Shown: one piece after another, positions 1 to 4,869 of the stretch
Numbering within the stretch: position 1 is the stretch's first letter
Layout: every line of letters starts with the position of its first letter
Source: Candidatus Bathyarchaeota archaeon JdFR-04
Lineage (GTDB): Archaea > Thermoproteota > Bathyarchaeia > Bathyarchaeales > UBA233
Direction: 5' to 3'
NCBI GenBank assembly: GCA_002010925.1
Contig: MTLR01000146.1
Coordinates: 1 to 5,989, forward strand
DNA length: 5,989 bases
Program-made: the position numbers and the translations under genes
Notes under the pieces: generated by a model
Database searches by the model: none
Seen by the model: the letters and a program-made list of their open reading frames with translations, nothing else
What the model was told of the DNA's origin: nothing

Positions 1-546
1 TAAAGGGCCGAAGCAGAGGACATCGGTACATGCGATAGGTTCTGCCCAGACGCCTAAGATATCCCGGATTACTCCGCCGACACCTGTTGCCGCTCCGCCG
101 AAGGGCTCTATAGCTGAGGGGTGATTGTGAGTTTCAACTTTTACAGCAATGCCATAATCCCCATGGAAACGTATTATTCCAGCATTATCTTCAAAAACCG
201 AAAAACACCACTTAGGGGCCAACTCTTCGGTAACTTTGAAGATATATGTTTTAAATAGGTTTTCAATCTCTTCTTCTCCAAAGACTATTTTTCCTTTGAA
301 GGTTTTGTGAAAGCAGTGTTCTGACCATGTTTGTCCAATGGTTTGCAGCTCTACATCCGTCGGGTTTCTACCATGTTTCCGAAAAAACTTTTGTACTGCC
401 TTCATTTCATTTAGGTTTAGTCCTATGCCCATTTCTCGACTTATTGTTTGGAGTTCTTCATTGGTTGCGCTGAGTATGTTTATTTCGTAAACTTCGAAAG
501 GTAGATTTCTGCGAATATAGAGCTTTCTCGTTTCAGTTGTTGACAT
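1..546 (-). CDS. purL: Phosphoribosylformylglycinamidine synthase subunit PurL (N-terminal part)
   Basis: This is the ATPase/synthase subunit of FGAM synthase, which converts FGAR to FGAM in cytosolic de novo purine synthesis. It uses ammonia from the glutaminase PurQ and is bridged by PurS. The gene is cut by the left window edge; 182 residues are visible. Family motifs seen are QTWSEHCFHKTF at about residues 72-83, with the conserved active-site histidine H77; an acidic EDN near 119-121; and VETHNHPSAIEPFGGAATG at 137-155, followed by GVGGVIRD, the nucleotide/Mg-binding stretch of the PurM/PurL superfamily. The first 55 or so residues are a poorly conserved lead-in. The ATG at 546 is chosen because AGGAAGTGA, one mismatch from the archaeal consensus AGGAGGTGA, lies 9 bases upstream inside the end of purS. 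Only 4 bases separate it from the purS stop, so the two are surely co-transcribed and probably translationally coupled. purQ is not visible and may lie further left or elsewhere. Confidence 0.96.
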   Translation of the reverse strand, partial: MSTTETRKLYIRRNLPFEVYEINILSATNEELQTISREMGIGLNLNEMKAVQKFFRKHGRNPTDVELQTIGQTWSEHCFHKTFKGKIVFGEEEIENLFKTYIFKVTEELAPKWCFSVFEDNAGIIRFHGDYGIAVKVETHNHPSAIEPFGGAATGVGGVIRDILGVWAEPIACTDVLCFGPL

Positions 547-550
547 TTGG

Positions 551-802
551 CTATTTCACTTCCTCAATCGTGTAAGTATAGTTATCCTTTGTCGGATTTG
601 CCAATAACCTTCGACACATTTCCTCCACTTGATCTTCGGCGTTCCCTTTCGAATCAGCCTTAAAAATTATGTTAAAAACCTTGCTTACATTCACGCTTTC
701 AACAGCGTAGCCAAGCTCTTTGAGCAATCGAGCTGTTGTTTCTCCTTCAGGATCGATGTGTCCCCTTTTTAGGCTTATTTCCACCCTCGCCTTGAACATC
801 AT
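551..802 (-). CDS. purS: Phosphoribosylformylglycinamidine synthase subunit PurS
   Basis: PurS is the small dimeric subunit that holds PurL and PurQ together in the archaeal/Gram-positive type of FGAM synthase. The 83 residues match the usual length of the family. The start FKARVEISLKRGHIDPEGET (3-22) is the typical first strand and 'K.G..DPEG' turn, followed by helix ARLLKELGY (24-32), strand VESVNVSKVFNIIF (34-47), and a second helix ending in CRRLLANP (63-70). The codon order is ATG ATG, so translation may begin at 802 or 799. There is no Shine-Dalgarno site, but a TATA-like GATTTAAATTTT is centred about 26 bases upstream of 802, which fits a leaderless mRNA. purL follows after 4 bases. 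purM ends 70 bases upstream, so purS-purL may be a transcription unit of their own as well as part of a longer one. Confidence 0.95.
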   Translation of the reverse strand: MMFKARVEISLKRGHIDPEGETTARLLKELGYAVESVNVSKVFNIIFKADSKGNAEDQVEEMCRRLLANPTKDNYTYTIEEVK

Positions 803-822
803 AGGTTTCAGTTAAACTTTTA

Positions 823-834
823 AAAATTTAAATC
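823..834 (-). promoter_or_regulatory. TATA box of purS (leaderless promoter)
   Basis: On the minus strand this reads GATTTAAATTTT. Its centre lies about 26 bases upstream of the purS ATG at 802, the usual archaeal TATA-to-transcription-start distance, so transcription would begin at or next to the ATG. The lack of any Shine-Dalgarno site before purS agrees. A second TATA-like TTTATTTAAATAT sits further upstream at about 847-859 and could serve an mRNA with a short leader. Confidence 0.55.
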
Positions 835-846
835 TTTTGTAGAGTC

Positions 847-870
847 ATATTTAAATAAAAGTGTTAAAAA
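847..870 (-). terminator. Possible T-tract terminator after purM
   Basis: Just after the purM stop (873-875) the minus strand carries two T-runs, TTTTT within GTTTTTAAC and TTTT within CACTTTTATTT, with no hairpin. Archaeal RNA polymerase ends transcription at such runs. The site overlaps the upstream part of the purS promoter, so the same AT-rich stretch could also simply be promoter sequence. Confidence 0.3.
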
Positions 871-872
871 CA

Positions 873-1952
873 TCATGTAAGAACAAGTTTTTTGCCCTTG
901 TAAAAGGCAACTATTCCTTTCGAGTCTGTTACTTGTCCAATGATCTCAGCCTCAACCCCTTGTTTTTCAAGAATTGACAAGGCCTCTTCAGCATAGGTTT
1001 TTTCTATGATCACAGCAAAGCCCCATCCCATATTAAAGGTTTTAAGCATTTCCTCATCGGTTATTGTTCCACGGGTTTCCCGGGCTGCTTCCTGGATTAG
1101 CTCGAAGATAGGTTGGGGCTTAAAATTATCGAATTTGAATCCTATTCGGGTGGAGAAGACACTTAGGCGTTTGAATTTTAGGTACGCATCACCAGTTATG
1201 TGAACGGCTGCCTTCACTGGAGTTTCTTCAGTTAGCTTAAGGAAGGGTTTAACATAAATTCTTGTGGGTTCCAGAACCTCATAGACTATTTCACGGTTTA
1301 TGCTTTCGGGCACATCGTAAGGGTTATATTTACCACCCCATTCTTTGAAGAGAACTTTTCTTGCAAGAGTTATTCCGTTGCTGTGAACCCCCGAGCTTCG
1401 CAGTCCGATTATAGCATCTCCAGGTTGAAGGTTATTACCCAAGATTATTTTTTCACGTGATACTTCACCTATACAGGCAACTACCATGTCAAATCCTTTG
1501 TCTGGCAATATTCCTCTTATTATTTCAGCTACATCGCCTATTTCTCCACCAACCACAACACATTCGGCTTCACAGGCTCCACGAGCTATCCCCTTAGTCC
1601 ATTCCTTCACCAGTTCGGGACTAGAAATCTGAGCGTGGATATTATCAGCTAAGGCTAAGGGCTTTGCTCCGGATCGGATAACATCGTTTACTGCCATGGC
1701 TACAGCGTCAATTCCAATTGTATCATATTTTTCTGCAAGCTGGGCTATGAGAACCTTTGTACCTACACCCTCGATTACTAGGTCTAGGTAACGATCTTTA
1801 CATAGAGGAAATAGATTGCCATAGGGAAGTCGCAAGACTTCGCCGTGAGGGCTAAATTGATAGGTTTCCTCAAAAATCTTTAAGCTTCCCTTGGAAACGG
1901 CTCGAAGTTCTCTGTTCACTCCTGCCTTTGTATAGGTGAAGTTTTCTGACAA
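873..1952 (-). CDS. purM: Phosphoribosylformylglycinamidine cyclo-ligase (AIR synthetase, PurM)
   Basis: PurM closes FGAM to aminoimidazole ribotide using ATP, the step after FGAM synthase, in the cytosol. Motifs (numbered from the chosen start) are FTYTKAGV (5-12), the usual PurM opening; EGVGTK (61-66), normally DGVGTK; D.VAM.VND (82-90); GGE (135-137); GLRSSGVHSNG (183-193), the phosphate loop; HITGD (251-255); and FNMGWG (306-311). The order and spacing match the whole family and the length is 359 residues. The open frame extends upstream to a GTG at 2045. The TTG at 1952 is preferred because AAGGTGA lies 4 bases before it, and because the 31 extra residues are hydrophobic, lack a Shine-Dalgarno site and precede the point where family members begin. 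Two positions are divergent: Glu for Asp in DGVGTK, and Asp where many PurMs have a third Gly in ITGGG. Upstream AT-rich tracts (about 1982-1993 or 2054-2062) could hold the promoter, but I cannot choose between them. Confidence 0.94.
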   Translation of the reverse strand: MSENFTYTKAGVNRELRAVSKGSLKIFEETYQFSPHGEVLRLPYGNLFPLCKDRYLDLVIEGVGTKVLIAQLAEKYDTIGIDAVAMAVNDVIRSGAKPLALADNIHAQISSPELVKEWTKGIARGACEAECVVVGGEIGDVAEIIRGILPDKGFDMVVACIGEVSREKIILGNNLQPGDAIIGLRSSGVHSNGITLARKVLFKEWGGKYNPYDVPESINREIVYEVLEPTRIYVKPFLKLTEETPVKAAVHITGDAYLKFKRLSVFSTRIGFKFDNFKPQPIFELIQEAARETRGTITDEEMLKTFNMGWGFAVIIEKTYAEEALSILEKQGVEAEIIGQVTDSKGIVAFYKGKKLVLT

Positions 1953-1956
1953 GTTT

Positions 1957-1963
1957 TCACCTT
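1957..1963 (-). promoter_or_regulatory. Shine-Dalgarno site deciding the purM TTG start
   Basis: The minus strand reads AAGGTGA, then AAAC, then TTG. It matches the GGTGA end of the archaeal anti-16S consensus and argues for the TTG at 1952 over the GTG at 2045, which has no such site. Confidence 0.65.
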
Positions 1964-2113
1964 CTGTGGTACTCTTTAAGTGAAAATTAAAGAAAAGAGT
2001 TACCGTTCTTCCGATGGATAAAATGTTTAAGGGTAAGGTGTACACTTGAGCGAAAAATATATGTTTTCCGTTAAAAAGCGAATGCGGGGTGAAGCGGGAA
2101 GGGACAAATCTAA

Positions 2114-2416
2114 TTATCGAAGCGGGTTTTGGGGCAGGACTCGAGGAGATATCTTTGTTTTCTCTTTCATTTTTTCCGCAACGTAAGCGGTTAGGCTTTG
2201 GAATTCTGCGTCATCTAGAACGTGACGGGCTCTTGCTAGGATTTCAAGACAGACTTCCTTAAAAACTAGGTCTGCGCAGCAACTTTTAGCGTCATCTACA
2301 AGCTCCTTGCAAGCCTCAAGGATTATCTCATTCAAACACTTCACCCCGCACAACAAAATATTCCTTTTGGGCAAGGAATAAGGCTTATGAATTCGAAAAT
2401 ATGATTTAAAATCCAT
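2114..2416 (-). CDS. Small cysteine-rich helical protein, function unknown
   Basis: I do not recognise this 100-residue product. It has six cysteines at 23, 27, 36, 46, 47 and 56, including CGVKC and a CC pair. Residues 28-86 read as two or three amphipathic helices (LNEIILEACKELVDD, VFKEVCLEILARAR, AEFQSLTAYVAEKMKEK). The tail is basic and proline-containing. No signal peptide or membrane helix is seen. The cysteines are not in a clear zinc-ribbon or ferredoxin spacing, so metal binding is only a possibility. The start is uncertain. ATG 2416 has no Shine-Dalgarno site and sits just behind a TATA-like TTTTATAATT. TTG 2335 (residue 28) has GGGGTGA 5 bases upstream and begins exactly at the helical core, giving a 73-residue protein with five cysteines. 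The gene lies 22 bases after the 71-residue gene upstream and 161 bases ahead of purM. Confidence 0.6.
   Translation of the reverse strand: MDFKSYFRIHKPYSLPKRNILLCGVKCLNEIILEACKELVDDAKSCCADLVFKEVCLEILARARHVLDDAEFQSLTAYVAEKMKEKTKISPRVLPQNPLR
2341..2347 (-). promoter_or_regulatory. Possible internal Shine-Dalgarno site supporting a TTG 2335 start
   Basis: The minus strand reads GGGGTGA, one mismatch from GAGGTGA, 5 bases before an in-frame TTG at 2335. TATA-like stretches TTTTATAA (about 2420-2427) and GATTTTAAATC (about 2402-2412) lie upstream and could give a leader of some 45-60 bases. It competes with the ATG at 2416 as the true start. Confidence 0.35.
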
Positions 2417-2438
2417 AATTATAAAATGGCATTCAATG

Positions 2439-2654
2439 TTAGAATCTCGGCTTTACGTATAGAAGTATAGTTTTTTCATTTAATTTTATTATCTCACCGT
2501 TTAATCTACAAAACTCCAAAAGAAGTTTACGGAAATCATTCTTACATGTTACTTTTTCTGCTTTTTTACTCCATTGAGGATCGGAAAGAATTCTTTGAAC
2601 AACTTCAAGCGAAACGTAATATTCTGACACAGAAGCCTTCTCCTTTCTCCCCAT
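2439..2654 (-). CDS. Small protein of unknown function
   Basis: This is a 71-residue product with no family I recognise. It opens with a basic stretch (GRKEK), followed by a predicted helix SLEVVQRILSD (15-25), another helix DFRKLLLEFCRL (40-51), and a probable beta hairpin EIIKLNEKTILLYVKPRF (54-71). A helix-helix-hairpin layout of this size could be a winged-helix-like or substrate-binding fold, but there is no diagnostic motif and I assign no function. The ATG at 2654 lacks a Shine-Dalgarno site. A TATA-like CTTTTATC is centred about 26 bases upstream, which fits a leaderless start and supports a real gene. It is followed after 22 bases by the cysteine-rich gene in the same direction, so the two may be co-transcribed. 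The ORF is short enough that chance cannot be fully excluded. Confidence 0.55.
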   Translation of the reverse strand: MGRKEKASVSEYYVSLEVVQRILSDPQWSKKAEKVTCKNDFRKLLLEFCRLNGEIIKLNEKTILLYVKPRF

Positions 2655-2675
2655 TAAAAGAATAAGGTTTAACGT

Positions 2676-2683
2676 GATAAAAG
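2676..2683 (-). promoter_or_regulatory. TATA-like box of the 71-residue gene
   Basis: The minus strand reads CTTTTATC, centred about 26 bases upstream of ATG 2654, the spacing expected for a leaderless archaeal transcript. The match is weaker than that of purS. Confidence 0.35.
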
Positions 2684-2860
2684 ATGTTGTTCCTAATTTA
2701 GAATTATTTTTAGTTTAGACACTAATCAGAATCACGGAATAATTTAGGGGAAAATATGGAATTGAAGTTTAACTATGTTCTAATGAATATATAGGTCACA
2801 AGGTAAAAGTGGAATCTGCAAAATTCGCTTACGCCCTATAAGTGCTGAGTGCTCTCCTAT

Positions 2861-3014
2861 GATAGAAGTTTACTCTACAGAGTTCTATCCAATAAAAACA
2901 GTTAAGGCATTTACAGAACAGTTAATAGGATGTTCTGCTTATTAGAACAAGGCTAGAACAGAGTTCTAGGAGATAGAGCTGAAAAACCAGTTCTAACTCT
3001 TTTGGGATGTTCTG
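2861..3014. repeat. AGAAC/GTTCT inverted-repeat array, probable regulatory region of the TRAM gene
   Basis: Eight AGAAC or GTTCT pentamers lie between 2882 and 3013 (at 2882, 2915, 2932, 2944, 2955, 2963, 2990 and 3009). They make four perfect 7-base inverted repeats: GATAGAA 2861-2867 with TTCTATC 2883-2889; CAGAACA 2914-2920 with TGTTCTG 2931-2937; TTAGAAC 2942-2948 with GTTCTAA 2990-2996; and CTAGAAC 2953-2959 with GTTCTAG 2963-2969, the last having a 3-base centre. A second TGTTCTG at 3008-3014 is an alternative partner for 2914-2920. In every pair the bases flanking the shared core also match. As RNA this would be hairpins, some nested, ending 11 bases before the Shine-Dalgarno site; as DNA it would be a set of operator-like palindromes. 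Which of the two applies is not decided by the sequence. Confidence 0.7.
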
Positions 3015-3025
3015 GCTTACGATAT

Positions 3026-3033
3026 GGAGGTGA
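3026..3033 (+). promoter_or_regulatory. Strong Shine-Dalgarno site of the TRAM gene
   Basis: GGAGGTGA is a full match to the archaeal 16S 3'-end complement, 6 bases before the GTG at 3040. It fixes the GTG as the start and implies an mRNA with a leader, so the repeat array upstream is probably transcribed. Confidence 0.85.
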
Positions 3034-3039
3034 AAACAA

Positions 3040-3285
3040 GTGAACTACAGTGGAAGTTACAGCGGTAAGTCAGGTTTCCGCTCCTACAGTTTCCGCCCTA
3101 AAGCACCAGTAGAAGTCGGGAAAGAATACGAAGCTGACATAATCGAAATGAGCCACCGAGGCGACGCCGGAGTGGCAAAAATCCAAGGCTTCGTAATCTT
3201 TGTTTCCGGAGCGAAACCCGGCGACCACGTAAAGTTTAAGATTACACGCGTTGGACGAAGATTTGCAACTGCGGAGTTAGTCTAA
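3040..3285 (+). CDS. Stand-alone TRAM-domain protein, probable RNA-binding protein
   Basis: TRAM is a small beta-barrel RNA-binding domain found on tRNA- and rRNA-modifying enzymes. In archaea it also occurs alone, and in cold-adapted methanogens such single TRAM proteins act as cold-shock-like RNA chaperones. Residues 21-81 are the domain: PVEVGKEYEADI (23-34), RGDAGVAKIQGFVIFV (40-55) with the typical G-GVAKI-GFVIFV strand pair, AKPGDHVKFKITRVGRRFATAEL (58-80). Residues 1-20 form a low-complexity tail rich in Ser, Tyr, Gly and Arg that looks disordered and may add RNA contacts. The 81-residue length fits the stand-alone class. It starts at GTG 3040 behind a perfect Shine-Dalgarno site. The coding region is more GC-rich than its AT-rich leader, as expected of a well-expressed gene. 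It is monocistronic: the next gene converges on it. The upstream inverted-repeat array suggests special control. Family assignment is firm; the chaperone role is inferred. Confidence 0.9.
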   Translation: MNYSGSYSGKSGFRSYSFRPKAPVEVGKEYEADIIEMSHRGDAGVAKIQGFVIFVSGAKPGDHVKFKITRVGRRFATAELV

Positions 3286-3303
3286 ACCTTATCCCGAAAA
3301 TAC

Positions 3304-3327
3304 TTTTCCATCCCCCTTTTCCGTTTT
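3304..3327 (+). terminator. Pyrimidine/T-tract terminator after the TRAM gene
   Basis: Starting 19 bases after the stop there are three TTTT runs (3304-3307, 3317-3320, 3324-3327) separated by C-rich stretches, with no hairpin. This is the usual form of an archaeal intrinsic terminator and fits a single-gene transcript. Confidence 0.5.
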
Positions 3328-3408
3328 AATTCAAATTAGGATTTTGAAACGCAGATTTTACAGAATAATTTCCCGAAAGTATCAAGTATGGAGTTTCCCT
3401 CTAAACCT

Positions 3409-3424
3409 AAAAAGCCATTGGCAG
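3409..3424 (-). terminator. Possible terminator after the M20 peptidase gene
   Basis: On the minus strand a short palindrome GCCAATGGC is followed directly by TTTTT and then AGG, about 26-40 bases after the peptidase stop. The stem is only 4 base pairs with no usable loop, so the T-run is probably what matters. The rest of the 164-base convergent gap shows nothing else I can name. Confidence 0.3.
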
Positions 3425-3449
3425 CCTATGTTTTTGAGCCTTAAAGTTT

Positions 3450-4811
3450 TCAAGTCATGAAGTCTATTATGAGTTTATAGAGTACACTTAGGCTGAAAAC
3501 GAGATTCTCGATGGATATTCGTTCGTCTATACCATGCGCCATTCTTAAAAACTCGTCTAGGGGTAGATCTGGTTTTATAGGTGAGAATCCATAACAGACA
3601 CAACCCATCTCTCTTAGAAACCGTGAGTCAGTGCCTCCAGTCATCATGAAGGGAGTTATCCCACAGTTAGGGTCGAATTCTTTCAATGTTTTTTCTATGG
3701 CTTGGTAAAGTGGAGTATCGAAGGGCGATTCCGTAGGTATGTTCTCTTGGAGAATCTCGAACTCTAGTTTTTCTAGGTCAACGCTGTTTTTCAGCACTTG
3801 TTTAATCTCATTTAGAAGCATCTCTTTTGTCTGTCCAGGTAGGATTCGACAATCGAACACGGCTTCACAGCTGGATGGGATCACGTTTTCTTTTACACCT
3901 CCATTGATTATGGTGGGGGCTATCGTTATTCTTAACATAGCCCGAATGGCTTCGGCTAAGGCCTTCTCTTTCTTTGCCATCATGTCTAAAATTTTGTCAG
4001 CTAGAAGCGGGCTTGCTAGGAGCTTACTAAATAAGCGCTGTTGAACTCCTCCTCCTTTTGAAAGTTCCTTTAAAGTTTGCTTTACTGTGGGTACAAGCTT
4101 TATCTTCGAGCGGTGATTGCCCAAAAGTTCAACTACTTTTGCCATGCGTAGAACGGCGTTGTCCGCAGCGCCTGGGATAGAACCGTGTCCCGGTATGCCT
4201 TTTGCACGTATTTTAATCCAGACTATGGCTTTCTCAGCTGTTTGAACAGTATATACGTTTCTTTTTTTCACCGGTATAGCGAATCCGCCTCCCTCATTGA
4301 TAACATAGTCTGCTCGTATCTTTTTCGGATGTTTTTTTAACAGCCATTCTACTCCTACTTTGCCTCCCATTTCCTCATCTGCAGTAGCCACGAAAATTAT
4401 GTCGCCCTTAGGTTTGACATTGTTTCGTTTCATCATCTTTATTATCATGGCTTCTACGGCCGTCATGGACTTCATGTCTAGAGCTCCTCTTCCCCATATA
4501 AAACCGTCTTTGACTGTTCCGGCGAAAGGATCTACACTCCACTCTTTTGGGTTAGCTGCAACAACATCTAAATGTGACAGCAGGAGAAGACTTGGTTTAT
4601 TGCTTGTCCCTTTAAGGCGGGTGATGAGGTTACCTCTGCCTGGAAAAGGTTCTAAAATTTCACATTCTAACCCATCTTCTTCTAGAGTTTCTCTGAGGAA
4701 CTCTGCGGCGGGAGTTTCATTTCCCGGCGGGTTCGTTGTGTTAAATCGAATTAGCCCTTGTAGGAGTGAAACAAGTTCTTCTTTTGCTTCATATAGCATT
4801 TTAACTGGCAA
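3450..4811 (-). CDS. M20-family zinc metallopeptidase (ArgE/DapE/carboxypeptidase S-like)
   Basis: This is a cytosolic di-zinc amidohydrolase/peptidase with an intact active site. Zinc ligands and catalytic residues are H80 and D82 in SHLDVV; bridging D112 in GRGALDMKS; the catalytic base E146 and ligand E147 in ADEEMGG; E173 in NEGGG; and the last ligand H426 in MAHGIDE. H209 in PGHGSIPG belongs to the dimerisation (lid) domain, which spans about 195-305 and carries a long helical insert (about 250-295). The layout, with TIAPTIINGGVKENVIP at 296-312, is closest to the carboxypeptidase S branch, whose members cleave small peptides or N-acyl amino acids. The substrate cannot be told, and ArgE or DapE activity is not implied. 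The 453-residue length is normal. The TTG at 4811 is chosen because GAGGTTA lies 5 bases upstream; an ATG at 4799 (residue 5) lacks a site at useful distance. The gene lies 58 bases after the Mth938-type gene and is probably in the same operon. Confidence 0.92.
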   Translation of the reverse strand: MPVKMLYEAKEELVSLLQGLIRFNTTNPPGNETPAAEFLRETLEEDGLECEILEPFPGRGNLITRLKGTSNKPSLLLLSHLDVVAANPKEWSVDPFAGTVKDGFIWGRGALDMKSMTAVEAMIIKMMKRNNVKPKGDIIFVATADEEMGGKVGVEWLLKKHPKKIRADYVINEGGGFAIPVKKRNVYTVQTAEKAIVWIKIRAKGIPGHGSIPGAADNAVLRMAKVVELLGNHRSKIKLVPTVKQTLKELSKGGGVQQRLFSKLLASPLLADKILDMMAKKEKALAEAIRAMLRITIAPTIINGGVKENVIPSSCEAVFDCRILPGQTKEMLLNEIKQVLKNSVDLEKLEFEILQENIPTESPFDTPLYQAIEKTLKEFDPNCGITPFMMTGGTDSRFLREMGCVCYGFSPIKPDLPLDEFLRMAHGIDERISIENLVFSLSVLYKLIIDFMT

Positions 4812-4816
4812 GTCTT

Positions 4817-4823
4817 TAACCTC
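4817..4823 (-). promoter_or_regulatory. Shine-Dalgarno site for the M20 peptidase TTG start
   Basis: The minus strand reads GAGGTTA, then AAGAC, then TTG. This placement supports the TTG at 4811 rather than the ATG four codons later. Confidence 0.55.
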
Positions 4824-4869
4824 TCTTGCCTTTTAGGGTTGAACCTTGCTTAAGTTTTGCTGGAAGTTC

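Larger units (their letters stand above)
2655..3039. other. 385-base intergenic region between divergent genes
   Basis: No convincing protein gene is seen here. The left part (2655-2800) is AT-rich and should hold the promoter of the minus-strand small gene. Two TATA-like stretches face the TRAM gene, AATATATAG (2786-2794) and CTATAAG (2836-2842). Either would give the TRAM mRNA a leader of roughly 170-225 bases. The right part (2861-3014) is the AGAAC/GTTCT inverted-repeat array described separately. A 28-codon ORF (2859-2945, starting MIEVYSTEF) lies inside the presumed leader without a Shine-Dalgarno site and is not called as a gene. Confidence 0.6.

Noticed and set aside
1006..1203. A 65-codon plus-strand ORF within purM
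   Set aside because: It is antisense to conserved PurM motifs and has no start signals.
2083..2350. A 12-base inverted repeat TGCGGGGTGAAG (2083-2094) and CTTCACCCCGCA (2339-2350) flanking the cysteine-rich gene
   Set aside because: An exact 12-base match is expected about once by chance in a window of this size. One copy is explained as a Shine-Dalgarno-like site, and there is no transposase or target duplication.
2953..2969. A LexA/SOS-box reading of CTAGAAC-AGA-GTTCTAG
   Set aside because: The Gram-positive SOS box is GAAC-N4-GTTC and this has a 3-base centre. LexA is a bacterial repressor not expected in an archaeon, and the downstream gene is not a repair gene.
2840..2985. A C/D-box guide RNA in the intergenic region
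   Set aside because: ATGATAG and CTGA-like words occur, but there is no proper RTGATGA box with correctly spaced D' and C' boxes.
2861..3014. The repeat array as a CRISPR or transposon end
   Set aside because: The repeats are 5-10 bases long, unevenly spaced and in both orientations, with no spacers, cas gene or transposase.
3292..3381. The similar stretches CCCGAAAATAC and CCCGAAAGTAT in the convergent gap
   Set aside because: They are short and imperfect, with no further structure; probably chance in AT-rich sequence.
3739..4044. A 101-codon plus-strand ORF within the M20 peptidase gene
   Set aside because: It is antisense to the lid domain, Ser/Ile/Phe-rich as expected of a reverse frame, and has no Shine-Dalgarno or TATA support.
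4360..4836. A 158-codon plus-strand ORF opposite the M20 peptidase gene
   Set aside because: It lies antisense to conserved zinc-site motifs of a clear M20 enzyme, has no family features, and is explained as a shadow frame.
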